From Lentzea californiensis (GTDB lineage Bacteria > Actinomycetota > Actinomycetes > Mycobacteriales > Pseudonocardiaceae), in the NCBI RefSeq assembly GCF_024648825.1, contig NZ_JANBBE010000017.1, forward strand, positions 1 through 64,000: 64,000 bases of DNA. Reading direction: 5' to 3'. Within the stretch, counting starts at the first letter, position 1. The number at the start of each line of letters is the position of its first letter. Positions 7,661-16,324 of this stretch are shown here, one piece after another. The notes under the pieces were generated by a model. It searched no databases. It was given only the letters and a program-made list of their open reading frames with translations, and was not told where the DNA came from. The position numbers were made by a program, and so were the translations under genes.

Positions 7661-8407
7661 GTGGCGATTGTGCGTTTGCTGGGGGAAGTGGGCGTTGAGG
7701 TCGACGGGCAGCCGGTGGATCTGGGCGCGCCGAGACAGCGGTGCGTGCTGCCCGGCGTGACGATCGAGCGCCGGTCCGGCGGCTACGTCCTGCTCACCCC
7801 GGCGGTGGACCTGCATCTGTTCCGCGCACTCCGCACCGCCGATGTCGCCGGCGACGATGAACGGGGCCGGCTGCTGGTCGAGGCGTTGGGGCACTGGCGA
7901 GGGCAGGCCCTGACCGGGGTCGACGGGGAGTGGGCCGAGGCCGAACGCGAGCGGCTGGCGCGGGAGTGGCTGACCGCGCAGCACGATCTGACCGACGTGC
8001 GGCTGCGGCTTGGCCAGGGTGGTGACCTGGTGGTCGAGCTGGCGGCGCGGGCCGCCGAACACCCGCTCGACGAACGCGTCGCGGGCCAGTACGTGCTGGC
8101 CCTGCACCAGATCGGGCGCACCGCGGACGCGTTGGAACACTGTCGACGACTACGGGAAAGGCTCGTCGAGGAGTTGGGCACCGATCCTGGTGCGGCGCTG
8201 CAGGACCTGCATCGGCGGATTCTGGCCGCCGATCCCGCGTTGTCCGCGAGACCGCCGGCGTCAACGGTGGTGACGCCCGCCCAGCTGCCGTCGGCACCTG
8301 GTTTCTTCACCGGCCGCGTGTCCCAGTTGGCCGAACTCGACCGTGCGCTGACCGTGCCGCTGGGCGAAAGCCGATGTGTGGCAACAGGTTCACGACGCAC
8401 TGCGTGA
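7661..8407 (+). pseudogene. SARP/AfsR-type regulator lacking its DNA-binding domain and truncated at the C-terminus
   Basis: It starts like a SARP/AfsR protein ('VRLLGEVGVEVDGQPVDLG'), but from 'RQRCVL' it jumps directly to 'PGVTIERRSGGYVL', skipping the ~55-70 residues that normally form the OmpR-type winged helix. The bacterial transcriptional activator domain (BTAD, ~45-190) is intact, followed by the opening of an NB-ARC module ('APGFFTGRVSQLAELDRAL'). It is then cut at ~8363, where IS5-like sequence begins; the final 14 residues are read from the insertion. Without the DNA-binding and ATPase modules it is probably non-functional, or at most a BTAD-only decoy. Confidence 0.75.
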
Positions 8408-8495
8408 CCTGGTCCGCCTCACGCCGGACGGGATCCACTACCCACCGCCGCGATCGTGGATTTCCACACAGTGCGCGGCGCCGGGCCCTCACCGG
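8364..8495 (+). mobile_element. IS5-type transposase remnant
   Basis: The plus-strand frame reads 'ADVWQQVHDALRDLVRL', the conserved segment before the DDE core of IS5-family transposases. After a frameshift it continues with 'AAIVDFHTVRGAG', matching the '(A)AIIDSQ(S/T)V(K/R)' catalytic-Asp block. Only ~40 codons survive. The fragment follows the truncated SARP gene directly and runs into the 3' end of the DUF2330 gene on the other strand, so it marks the break that truncated the regulator. Confidence 0.6.
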
Positions 8496-9541
8496 CGTTG
8501 TCGACGCCGCCGCACCAGGACGACCGCCCCGACCGCGAGCCCGGCCAGCACAACGCCGCTCAGCACCACCAGTGTCACCTCGGCGGTGGACGGGCCTCGG
8601 ACGTACCGCGTCTGGACCACCACCGCCCGGTACGTCTCGTCCCCGGCCGCCGGGGTGAGGTGGATGTCGTCGGTGACCTCCTCCGGGTCGACCCGCGCGT
8701 CGTAGCGGGTCAGGAACCGGCGCTCGGTCACCAGCTTCGCCAGCTCCGGATGCTCGTCGAGCGTGCCGGGCGTCAGCCAACCGGCGAAGGTCAGGTCGGG
8801 CTCGCTGTCGCCGGGGGTGGGGTCGGTGACGTCCATCCTGTGGTCGGCGAGCACGTACAGCCGCAGCGGTTGGCTGCGCTTGGCGGCGGCCGACAACCGC
8901 ATCGGGTAGACCGGCTCGTCGGTGGCGAAGCTGATCCGCATCGGCGGCAACCCGTCGTCGAAGGTCTCCTGCGCCGCCTCCGGCCGCAGGTGCACCGCGA
9001 TGACCAGCCAGCCCTCGGCCAGGTACGGGCCGAGGTGCCTGGCGAGGTCAGGGGGCAGGACGAAGTCCTTGGCGGTGAGCCAGTCGCTGACCGCGCGGTC
9101 GTCGGTGCCGGTCAGCTGGGCCAGCTCGTAGGGCCCGACCTCGACGTGGTCGACGACCGTGACCTCGCCGCCTGGTGCCTCGACGCCACCGGCTCCGTTG
9201 CCGTCGATCTCCTTCTCGCGATACTCGACCCTGGGCCTGCTCACCTCGTCCAGGTCGGTGAACAACGCAGCGTCGGCGATGGCGAACTCGGCCCGGCTCG
9301 GCACCGGCATGAGGAACGCCACCGAGTCCGACGTGGTGTCGGCGGTGATGTTCACCGTGACGTGCTCGGTCGGGCCATCCAGCTCGACCAGCGCGGTCTC
9401 CCGCACCGGCGTCAGGTCGTCGGCGATCGCCGCTCCGCACGCACAGGCGTTCGCCACGCCCGGCCCGACCAACACCGCCCCGATTCCACCGAGCACGGTG
9501 AGCAGGGTGAGCAGCCAGCGTGCCGGCGCGAGAAGTCGCAT
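8489..9541 (-). CDS. DUF2330 family exported membrane protein
   Basis: 350 residues from ATG 9541. An N-terminal signal/anchor (~5-32) ends in 'ANACACGAAI', the Cys-x-Cys opening typical of DUF2330 proteins. A long beta-rich extracytoplasmic domain follows (~33-310). A C-terminal transmembrane helix (~320-342) and an Arg-rich cytosolic tail complete the family layout. The function of the family is not known. The protein should be anchored in the membrane with its main domain outside. The stop lies in the IS5-like remnant, so the last few residues may differ from the ancestral end. Confidence 0.8.
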   Translation of the reverse strand: MRLLAPARWLLTLLTVLGGIGAVLVGPGVANACACGAAIADDLTPVRETALVELDGPTEHVTVNITADTTSDSVAFLMPVPSRAEFAIADAALFTDLDEVSRPRVEYREKEIDGNGAGGVEAPGGEVTVVDHVEVGPYELAQLTGTDDRAVSDWLTAKDFVLPPDLARHLGPYLAEGWLVIAVHLRPEAAQETFDDGLPPMRISFATDEPVYPMRLSAAAKRSQPLRLYVLADHRMDVTDPTPGDSEPDLTFAGWLTPGTLDEHPELAKLVTERRFLTRYDARVDPEEVTDDIHLTPAAGDETYRAVVVQTRYVRGPSTAEVTLVVLSGVVLAGLAVGAVVLVRRRRQRR

Positions 9542-9743
9542 GGTTGCTCAGAGTGCACCAACACTCTCGCGGTTCACGCCGTGACCAATCCGTTGTGACA
9601 GGCAGACGGGAGCAATCGTGCGGTGCTGGAAGTTTGCTCGGGCGACATCGCCTGCACGTAAGCGCCTTGTCTCGGCGGGCTCGGCGGTGGTGGCTGCCTC
9701 TGCGGCAAGGGACTCTGGACCAGCCCGAGCACCATCGAATCCG

Positions 9744-10892
9744 TCAGCCCTTGCCGGCGTCGCCCTTGCCCTTGCCTTTGTCCTTGCCGGGCTTGGCTTT
9801 GTTGTCCTCGCCCTTGTCGTCGTCCTCCGCGTCACGGCGTGGCGGCTCGGCTTGGGCGGGAACGATCACGGGCGCCATGGTGGGCTGCGGGGTCGAGACG
9901 GCTGGAGCGGAGGTCGTGTTGCCGGAGGGCGGCTCCGCGCTCGTGCTGGCCGGCGGTGCGGATTCGGCGGGGGGAGCCTGATTCAGCAGTGCTGTGGTGA
10001 TGCCGGCGGTGGTGAGCGCCACGAGCACTGCCGAGGCGGCCAGCAGCCGGACCGGCCGACGTGGACGAACAGGTGATCCGGCGGTGGTCGGTGCCTCGTC
10101 GGGATGCTGCAGGGCGTGTGCGCACTGGGCGGCTGTGGGGCGGCGACGTGGTGAAAGTGAAGTCATCAGGGTGAGCAGGCGTCTGAGGTCTTCAGGTAGT
10201 GCGTCGGGGATGGCCGGCTGGCGGTGCAGGCGTGCGACGGCGGCCTCGATCTCGCTGCCCTGGTACTCCCGCTGGCCGGTGAGGCATTCGAGCAGTACGA
10301 GGCCGAGCGCGTAGATGTCCACCGCGTAGTGGATCTCTTCGCCGCGTACCTGTTCGGGGGCGAGGTAGGCGGCGGTGCCGACCAGCTGGTCCGCTCTGGT
10401 GAGCCGGGTGGCGCCGATGAGTCTGGCCAGGCCGAAGTCGGCCAGGTGGGGTCTGTCCTGGTGGTCGAGCAGGACGTTCGACGGTTTGATGTCACGGTGC
10501 ACGACCCCATGGGCGTGCACGTACGCCAGCGCGTCGGCCAGTTCCGCGCCGAGGCGGCGGACCTCCTCGGCCGGTAGCGGACCGTCCACGACGCGGTCGC
10601 GCAGAGTGCGTCCCTCGACGAGCTGCAGAACGACGAACGGTGAGTCATCGGCCGTTGCCGCATCGTGCACGTGCACCAGTCCCGGATGGGACAACGACGC
10701 CAGGGTGCGGATCTCGTTCTCGAAACGCTTGTCGTCCGCGGCGTCCGATCCAGGCCGGAACAGCTTGACCGCGACGTGCCGCCGCAGACGCGTGTCCCAC
10801 GCGCGGTACACGTCCGCCATGCCACCGGCGCCCAGCAACTCGCCCACCTCGTAGCGTCCGGCGAGCAGCCGGTCCTGCGCGAAGACGGACAT
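9744..10892 (-). CDS. Hanks-type Ser/Thr protein kinase, PknB-like, short extracellular tail
   Basis: 382 residues from ATG 10892 with GGGAAGG upstream. The kinase domain spans ~13-270. Visible motifs are the glycine loop 'LLGAGGMADVYRAWD', the catalytic lysine in 'VAVKLF', 'HRDIKPSNVLL', 'DFGLAR', and the P+1 region 'GTAAYLAPEQ'. One transmembrane helix lies at ~287-309. The external part is short, Pro/Ser/Thr-rich, and ends in a Lys/Gly/Asp-rich low-complexity tail (KGKGKGDAGKG-like). There are no PASTA repeats, so the peptidoglycan sensing of true PknB is unlikely. The gene stands alone between a DUF2330 gene and gene remnants, and its substrates are unknown. Confidence 0.9.
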   Translation of the reverse strand: MSVFAQDRLLAGRYEVGELLGAGGMADVYRAWDTRLRRHVAVKLFRPGSDAADDKRFENEIRTLASLSHPGLVHVHDAATADDSPFVVLQLVEGRTLRDRVVDGPLPAEEVRRLGAELADALAYVHAHGVVHRDIKPSNVLLDHQDRPHLADFGLARLIGATRLTRADQLVGTAAYLAPEQVRGEEIHYAVDIYALGLVLLECLTGQREYQGSEIEAAVARLHRQPAIPDALPEDLRRLLTLMTSLSPRRRPTAAQCAHALQHPDEAPTTAGSPVRPRRPVRLLAASAVLVALTTAGITTALLNQAPPAESAPPASTSAEPPSGNTTSAPAVSTPQPTMAPVIVPAQAEPPRRDAEDDDKGEDNKAKPGKDKGKGKGDAGKG

Positions 10893-11027
10893 GACGGCCT
10901 TCCCTCGACGGTTTCAGATGCCATCCGGATGCCCGTTCGAGGTGGAGGCGAATCGCTCATCGACGAAGCGGAGGAGCTGGTGCGTCGAGGCATCCTCACG
11001 AACATACGAAGCGGCTGGCCGTGCTGG

Positions 11028-11536
11028 TCACGTCGTGGCGGCGTGACGAGCATGGGCGCGGCCCAGGTGGCGTAGGGCGCGCCCGGCCGCGTGGTATCCG
11101 CTCATGGCGTGCACTCCCGTCCCAGGTGGCGTGGCGGCGGAGCACAGGTACACGCCGGGCACGCCGGTGTCGTAGGGGTGGAAGGTCAGGAGCGGGCGGA
11201 ACACCAGCTGGAACGGGTAGTTGGCCCCGGTGAGGATGTTGCCGCCGACGTAGTTCGGGTTGCCCCGAGCCAGCTCGGCGGGATTCTTGGCGGAGAAAGC
11301 CATGACCTTCGCCGCGAAGCCGGGGGCGAAGCGTTCGATCTGGTCGATGATCGCTGTGGTGGCGTCACCGGTGTAACCGTGCGGGACGTGCGCGTACGCC
11401 CACACGGGATGCACGTCATCCGCTGATCGGCTCGGGTCGGCGAGGTACTGCTGTCCGACGAGGACGAACGGTGCGGCCGGCATCCTGCCCTGGTGGACGT
11501 CACGGGCGGTGCGCAGCATTTCGTCCGGGTCACCGC
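11028..11536 (-). pseudogene. C-terminal fragment of a phytoene-dehydrogenase-like FAD oxidoreductase
   Basis: About 170 residues match the C-terminal half of NAD(P)/FAD-dependent oxidoreductases of the phytoene desaturase/CrtI-related group: 'PFVLVGQQYLADPSRS', 'VWAYAHVPHGYTGDAT', 'NPNYVGGNILTGAN', and the FAD-binding end 'GVYLCSAATPPGTGVHAMSG'. The N-terminal dinucleotide-binding fold is missing. At ~11536-11546 the sequence switches abruptly to the tail of an unrelated FAD oxidase on the other strand. It cannot make an active enzyme. Confidence 0.75.
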
Positions 11537-11545
11537 CTCGCCCTA

Positions 11546-11711
11546 GGCCTGTCGCTCGGCGGCACGGTGACCCGGCGAACACGGCATCGGACGGCTCAAA
11601 CGCGACTGGCTCGCCCGCGAGATCGGTGAGGTAGGTCTGGCCGTCCACCGATCGGTCAAGCAGGCGCTCGACCCACACGGCGTCCTCAACCCCGGAGCCG
11701 TCTTCCACTGA
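11546..11711 (+). pseudogene. C-terminal remnant of a GlcD/lactate dehydrogenase-type FAD-linked oxidase
   Basis: The plus strand reads 'GLSLGGTVT', then after a one-base insertion 'GEHGIGRLKRDWL', and ends 'VKQALDPHGVLNPGAVFH' before a TGA at 11709-11711. This is the signature end of the FAD-linked oxidase C-terminal domain (GlcD, D-lactate dehydrogenase). Everything upstream is gone; the fragment begins within about 10 bases of the truncated phytoene-dehydrogenase-like gene on the opposite strand. Confidence 0.7.
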
Positions 11712-11759
11712 CGGGCACACCCCTCACTCTCCACCCGCACAACGGAACCAGGCGTCGCG

Positions 11760-12573
11760 CTGACCGACGCCGGTCTCGGCATGGCCGCGTTGCGACAGGT
11801 GTTCGCCAAGTACTCGCCGGCCATCGAGATCCGGCAGGGGGAGAACGGCGCGCCGAGCACCGCGGGTTCGGTCGGTGCCTTCGGGCAGGACACGTTCACC
11901 GAGTACAGCCAGACCTCGCACAACCTGCGGCGGATCATCGGTGACCTGGGCGTGGGCATCAGCACGGAACTCCTTGGCACCGTTGACCTGTGGTACCGGT
12001 GGACACCGAGCAGCGCGCCCCAGATCAACTCCAAGGGACTCGTCGCGGCCACCTCGGATCTCAAGGCGACCTACACGAAGCGGTCGTACTACGGCGTGCA
12101 GAACGTGGCGCCCTGTTCGACGACACCCTGCGCCCGGTGACACGGCTGGAGGCGTCCAACGACATCAAGACGAAGTCACCGATCCAGGGCTTCGACTTCA
12201 CCACCACGGGCAACGGCGCCCGGACCGTCACGGCGCGGGCGTTCGAGAAGAACGGCTCCGGCCAGCAGGCGGTCGCACTGTGGTTCGGCGGCGACCCCGC
12301 GCAGCAACCCCGCTACGACAGCACCGGCAAGGAGATCGACATCGCCGCCCGGCCCGATCGCGTGCCGAACGAGAACCGCGCCACCAAGTCCGTCACGGTG
12401 ACCTTCGCCGACGCGAAGATGAGCAACCTCGCCTGGTCGACCTCACCACCGGCACCGTCTACCGGATTCCGCCGAGCGCCGTGTCCCGGCACGGCAGTTC
12501 TCTCACCATCACCGGCGTGCCCATCGGCAACACACCCGTCGTGATCGCCGACCGCTCGATCACCGGCAGTTGA
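11760..12573 (+). pseudogene. Frameshifted C-terminal part of a secreted glycoside-hydrolase-like protein
   Basis: Three consecutive frames together give one protein. Frame A (to ~12110) includes 'FAKYSPAIEIRQGENGAPS' and 'YTKRSYYGVQNVA'. Frame B (~12115-12435) includes 'FDDTLRPVT' and 'GNGARTVTARAFEKNGSGQQ'. Frame C (~12436-12573) includes 'VDLTTGTVYRIPPS' and ends with a TGA. At least two one-base indels and the missing N-terminus make it a pseudogene. The layout (catalytic barrel end followed by beta-sandwich domains) suggests an extracellular polysaccharide hydrolase, but I cannot name the GH family. A strong terminator follows. Confidence 0.65.
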
Positions 12574-12578
12574 CGGAC

Positions 12579-12612
12579 CCGGTGCCGGGAGGGAGATCCC
12601 TTCCGGCGCCGG
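12579..12612. terminator. Long near-perfect terminator hairpin
   Basis: CCGGTGCCGGGAGGGA (12579-12594) faces TCCCTTCCGGCGCCGG (12597-12612) with only two mismatched positions and a minimal loop. It lies six bases after the end of the glycoside-hydrolase remnant and still marks its former 3' end. Confidence 0.7.
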
Positions 12613-12894
12613 AGTCACACATCTCGCCGGATGGCGATCGCAAGGGACAGTCTGTGCCGGTCGAAAAGGACCTGGGTCGGCAAAAGTATGCCCGGCCCCT
12701 CAACACGAGGCTCCGTCCGTCGCTGCGGCGACGGCCCCGCGACAAGTCCTCGGCGAGTTGACCGACTACCTCGCCAGTGCCGCCCAGGTCGCCAGCGAGG
12801 TGTTCGGCCCGACGCAGCGAACTCCGCTTGCGGTGGAACTAGGCGCCGAGGGAACCGGTGGCGGCACAGCGACTCGGCCGTCACCGGATCGACC
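12613..12894. other. No certain gene; possible coding remnant
   Basis: Between the terminator and the restriction gene stop codon. A plus-strand stretch near 12750-12830 reads 'LGELTDYLASAAQVASEVFG', which looks like a real helical segment, but it lacks a start, a ribosome site and any recognised family. I treat it as a possible remnant only. Confidence 0.35.
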
Positions 12895-14580
12895 TCACGA
12901 CAAGCGCCACAGTGTGCTCAGCACCCCGACGAGCTCGGCTTGGCGATCTTCCAGCACCGCCGGTGTCCACTCGGGAGTGCCGTGGATCCCGATGGTGAGG
13001 GCGAACGGCGGCATCTCGTTCTTCACCTTGAAGTACTTGTTCTTCTTGATCTCGAACTCGTAGTTGCTCGCTTGGGTGTTCTTCCTGCGGTTGAGCAACG
13101 CGAGGTTCGCCAGGCGATGGACCCAGTACGCGCGTTCGTCGTCGGAGAACCACTGCCGCCACTGGCTGTCCTTCGCAGGAGACTGGGGCAGGACGTGCTC
13201 GACGGTGACCAAAGGATGATCGTAGGTCGCCTCACCCGTTGAGAGCACCGAGTCCAGGCGAAGCAACAGGTAGAGGCGTATCCGGCTGACCGTGTAGATC
13301 TCGCTGTTCAGGCATGTCAGCGTCTGCGCGCGTTCGAAGATGTCGAGCTGCAGCGGTGAGTCCTCAGCGCTCAGGTCGTCTCCTGCCTCGATCGCCTCCA
13401 GGACGCGGCCGTAGCGCTCGATGCGTCGGGTGACGTCGACACGGCGCAGGAACATGCTCGCGGCCAGCCGGTCCAGGTCGGTGACGAAGCGGTGAAGTGC
13501 GGCTGTGTCGACGTCGGTGCGGCTGAAGTAGCTGATGGCAGGCGGGACCCAGTCGGTGTTGTCCAGCTTGGTCAGCCACCGCAGCAGGTTGTTGACGCCG
13601 TCGGCTCCCCAGGGCGCCTTGTAGTCGGCCCTCGTGACGATCTCATAGGCGTTCGACAGCGGGACCAGGACTTCGTCGATGAACTTCGTGGGGTCCGGCA
13701 CCTTCCTGAGCACCGAGGAGCGGAACTCCTTGAGGATCGTCTCGCGTGCCTTGGTCTTCGCGTAGACCATCCTGATGTGTGAGAACAGCTCCCTGAAGTC
13801 CTCGCGTCCCAGGTCGTCCTCTTCGGACTCCCACTTCTGCATGTACTTCTCTTGTACCGGTTCGGGAATCTCGCCGATGATCTCGGACTTGAGGATGTCG
13901 GCGTGGGAGAGGTCGAGGCCGCGTTCGTTGAGGACGGTGAAGATCCGGTACGCGGAGTCGAAGTCCTGGGTGGAGACGACGACCAAGTAGGTCCGCTGAT
14001 GGATGAACGACGCCAGGCGGTGGCAGTCGTTCTGGGAGAGGTCCGCGAGCCGATCGAGGAACAGCAGTGTGTTGTGCACCAGATTGCGCTGGCTGTCCGG
14101 CAGCGATTCCTTCGCGAAGGAGGACAGTTGCTCGATGCCCACGCGTTCCTGGACGTGCTTCTCGAAGAACCCGTGGTCGCGCTCGCGCAGGGTCAACCGC
14201 GGTTGGTCCACGGTGCCCTTCATCTTGTTGCCCTTCTGGAAGAGCGTCAGTTCGACCGATACCGCGAACTCGTCGTCCACGTGCAGCCGCAGCGCCGCGA
14301 GCAGCAGAGTCAGCGTGGTCAGCCGCTGTTGCCCGTCCACCACCTCGGACTGGGCGTTGCCGTCTGCCTTGACGAGCACGATGCTGCCGAGGAAGTAGGG
14401 GTCCGCGTCGGCTGGTGACCGACCGGCGGTCGACGCCGCCAGCAGGTCGTCGAACATCTCGCCGGCCTGCTCCGTGGTCCAGGCGTACGGACGCTGGTAC
14501 CGGGGGATGACGAAGCGGTACTCGTCGCTGAAGACGTCCCCGATCGGGCGTTCGGCTGCCTGGATCTTCGTGCTGGCCAT
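12895..14580 (-). CDS. GmrSD-type DUF262/DUF1524 restriction endonuclease
   Basis: 561 residues from ATG 14580 (AGGAAGCCG upstream). The N-terminal DUF262 domain shows 'IPRYQRPYAWT' and the nucleotide-binding signature 'DGQQRLTTLTLL'. The C-terminal DUF1524 domain has the His-Asn-His-like nuclease pattern 'VEHVLPQSP...HRLANLALLNRRKN'. Single-polypeptide GmrSD enzymes are type IV-like restriction systems that cut modified (glucosylated hydroxymethylcytosine-type) phage DNA using NTP hydrolysis. No methylase or partner gene is adjacent, which fits a modification-dependent enzyme. It is divergent from the WXG100 locus at 14765. Confidence 0.85.
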   Translation of the reverse strand: MASTKIQAAERPIGDVFSDEYRFVIPRYQRPYAWTTEQAGEMFDDLLAASTAGRSPADADPYFLGSIVLVKADGNAQSEVVDGQQRLTTLTLLLAALRLHVDDEFAVSVELTLFQKGNKMKGTVDQPRLTLRERDHGFFEKHVQERVGIEQLSSFAKESLPDSQRNLVHNTLLFLDRLADLSQNDCHRLASFIHQRTYLVVVSTQDFDSAYRIFTVLNERGLDLSHADILKSEIIGEIPEPVQEKYMQKWESEEDDLGREDFRELFSHIRMVYAKTKARETILKEFRSSVLRKVPDPTKFIDEVLVPLSNAYEIVTRADYKAPWGADGVNNLLRWLTKLDNTDWVPPAISYFSRTDVDTAALHRFVTDLDRLAASMFLRRVDVTRRIERYGRVLEAIEAGDDLSAEDSPLQLDIFERAQTLTCLNSEIYTVSRIRLYLLLRLDSVLSTGEATYDHPLVTVEHVLPQSPAKDSQWRQWFSDDERAYWVHRLANLALLNRRKNTQASNYEFEIKKNKYFKVKNEMPPFALTIGIHGTPEWTPAVLEDRQAELVGVLSTLWRLS

Positions 14581-14764
14581 CGGCTTCCTCTGCTCGGCGT
14601 ACGGGGCTGGTTCGGCGCGCGTGACGCGCTTTGCCGTTGGCACATCGCTGCTCGGCACCCAGATGTTTCCTGTTCGGCGTGGCCATTTTTTGTCCTTGAA
14701 TTCGCCTAACGCTTCGCCGAAACCGAACGATGAGAGGTCCGAACAGCCGAGTGGAGGAGGAGTG

Positions 14765-15712
14765 GTGAGCACGGTGATCGGGTCTGATCCCGACCAGCTG
14801 GACCAGTTGGCGGTGACGATGGCCGCCTGCGCCGACCGGTTGGACGGGGTTCGCGCCGAGCTCTCGCACGTGCTCGTCAGCTCGCCTTGGCAGGGTGGCG
14901 ACGCCGAGGACTTCCGCTGGCAGTGGGGGCATCATCTCGCCGGGATGCTGCAGGGTGCTTCGACCGCGTTTCGCGAGGCAGGCGGGCAGGTGCGGGTCAA
15001 CGCCGCCCAGCAGCGCCTGGCCAGCGCGGACGACGGCGGAGGTGTGAACGCGCCGTTCTCCGGCCGGGCAGGTGGTGGAGGAGGCGGTGGCGGTGGCTGG
15101 CCGGAAGACGGCGGGCTGCTGGGCGTCGCCGCAGGGTTCGGCGCGTGGGCGTTGCAGGCGCTCGGCCACGCGTCCGGTGTCGCCGACCTGGTCAAGACCG
15201 CGCATCACGGTCTGCTCGGCAAGGGGTGGCCGAAGGGCGCCGCCGATCAGATCGTGAAGTTCGGGGATGCTCTGCGCGCCGGTGACTCAGCGCCGTTGAG
15301 GACCGCTGGGAAGCTCCTGGGCAAGATCGCGATACCTGTCGGAATGGCGACCACCGCGATCGACGCGGCGGAGTTCTTCCAGGAACACGAGAAGGATCCT
15401 CGCAGCGCGGCGACGTTCTCCGCCGGTGTCTCGACGGTGCTCGGTGTGGCAGGAGTCGCTGCCGGTGTCACCGGTGCGGTGGCGTTGGCAGTGGGCGCTG
15501 CGCCGGTAGTGGCCGGTGCGGCCGTGGTGGGCGTCGGACTGTTCGCGGGCAGTGCCGCGTGGGACTGCATCGAGGAGCACACCGGGTTCGACGAGTGGAT
15601 GAACGATCGGTTGTGGGATCTGAACGACGGCGTCAGCAACGTGGCTGCGAACGTGCGCGACGGGGTCGGCGACATCATCAACGGCGGGCTCAACGCCGTG
15701 CTCGGACGTTAG
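14765..15712 (+). CDS. WXG100-like protein with Gly-rich linker and hydrophobic C-terminal region
   Basis: 315 residues from a GTG at 14765 (GGAGGAG upstream; the GTG just before it is an alternative). Residues 1-85 form a WXG100-type helical hairpin with 'SSPWQGGDAEDFRWQW' as the W-x-G turn. A run of ~9 glycines (~100-110) links it to an amphipathic region and then a long small-residue hydrophobic stretch (~205-265, alternating Ala/Val/Gly), followed by a charged amphipathic tail. The layout resembles larger type VII secretion substrates with a membrane-active or chaperone-dependent C-terminus. It opens the long locus that ends with a WXG100 protein at 34759. Confidence 0.7.
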   Translation: MSTVIGSDPDQLDQLAVTMAACADRLDGVRAELSHVLVSSPWQGGDAEDFRWQWGHHLAGMLQGASTAFREAGGQVRVNAAQQRLASADDGGGVNAPFSGRAGGGGGGGGGWPEDGGLLGVAAGFGAWALQALGHASGVADLVKTAHHGLLGKGWPKGAADQIVKFGDALRAGDSAPLRTAGKLLGKIAIPVGMATTAIDAAEFFQEHEKDPRSAATFSAGVSTVLGVAGVAAGVTGAVALAVGAAPVVAGAAVVGVGLFAGSAAWDCIEEHTGFDEWMNDRLWDLNDGVSNVAANVRDGVGDIINGGLNAVLGR

Positions 15713-15721
15713 GAGATCGTC

Positions 15722-16324
15722 GTGGAGCAGTCGTTGGTGCTCACGTTCGCCGAGCTCGAGTTCCTGCTTCGGGTGCGCGAGCCCGAGATCGCCACCATCC
15801 GCGAGGACCTCGGCCTCGCGCCGGCGGACGACGCGGTGGCCGCGGCAGGGCTGGCATCCCTGCTGGCCAGGGGACTGTGCGAACCGGGTGACGGTGGTGT
15901 CGTCCCTGTCCCGGAGTTGAGGGCGGTAGTGGCGGCGCTCGCCACCGCGGACCGCGTGACCAGGGTGCTCGATCTCGGCGACGGCTCGGTGGAGCTCGGT
16001 GCCGTCGTCACGGGGCCGAACGTCCACATCGGACTCACGGCCGTCGGGTTCGGACAGCACGTGGTGCAGCCGATCGATGTGGCCTCAGGAGCGGCAGAGC
16101 AGGTGCGGCACGTGCTCGGCAGGGCGCTCGGGCGTGAGTCCGCGGTGCTGGTGCAGTCCCGTACCGCACGTGGTCAGGTGAGCATCGCGATCGCCATCGA
16201 CGGCGAAGGTGCCTGGTACCTCTCGGATTCCGAGGGAGATCCTGACCGCGGCACCCCGGTCGGTGAGGACGAGGCCCATGCGCGAGTCGCCGAACTGCTG
16301 GCCGATCCGGTGGGTGTGCGATGA
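15722..16324 (+). CDS. Unrecognised protein of the type VII-like locus, possible secretion chaperone
   Basis: 200 residues from a GTG ten bases after the previous stop, with AGGAGATC as ribosome site. The first ~60 residues are helical ('FAELEFLLRVREPEIATIRE'). The rest alternates beta strands with Gly-rich turns. Size and position next to a WXG-type substrate recall EspG-like chaperones, but I see no diagnostic motif, so this is contextual only. It overlaps the phosphatase gene by 4 bases. Confidence 0.6.
   Translation: MEQSLVLTFAELEFLLRVREPEIATIREDLGLAPADDAVAAAGLASLLARGLCEPGDGGVVPVPELRAVVAALATADRVTRVLDLGDGSVELGAVVTGPNVHIGLTAVGFGQHVVQPIDVASGAAEQVRHVLGRALGRESAVLVQSRTARGQVSIAIAIDGEGAWYLSDSEGDPDRGTPVGEDEAHARVAELLADPVGVR

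Noticed and set aside
10920-11020. Plus-strand helical-looking segment 'IDEAEELVRRGILTN'
   Set aside because: No start codon, ribosome site or family. It lies in the upstream region of the minus-strand kinase gene.
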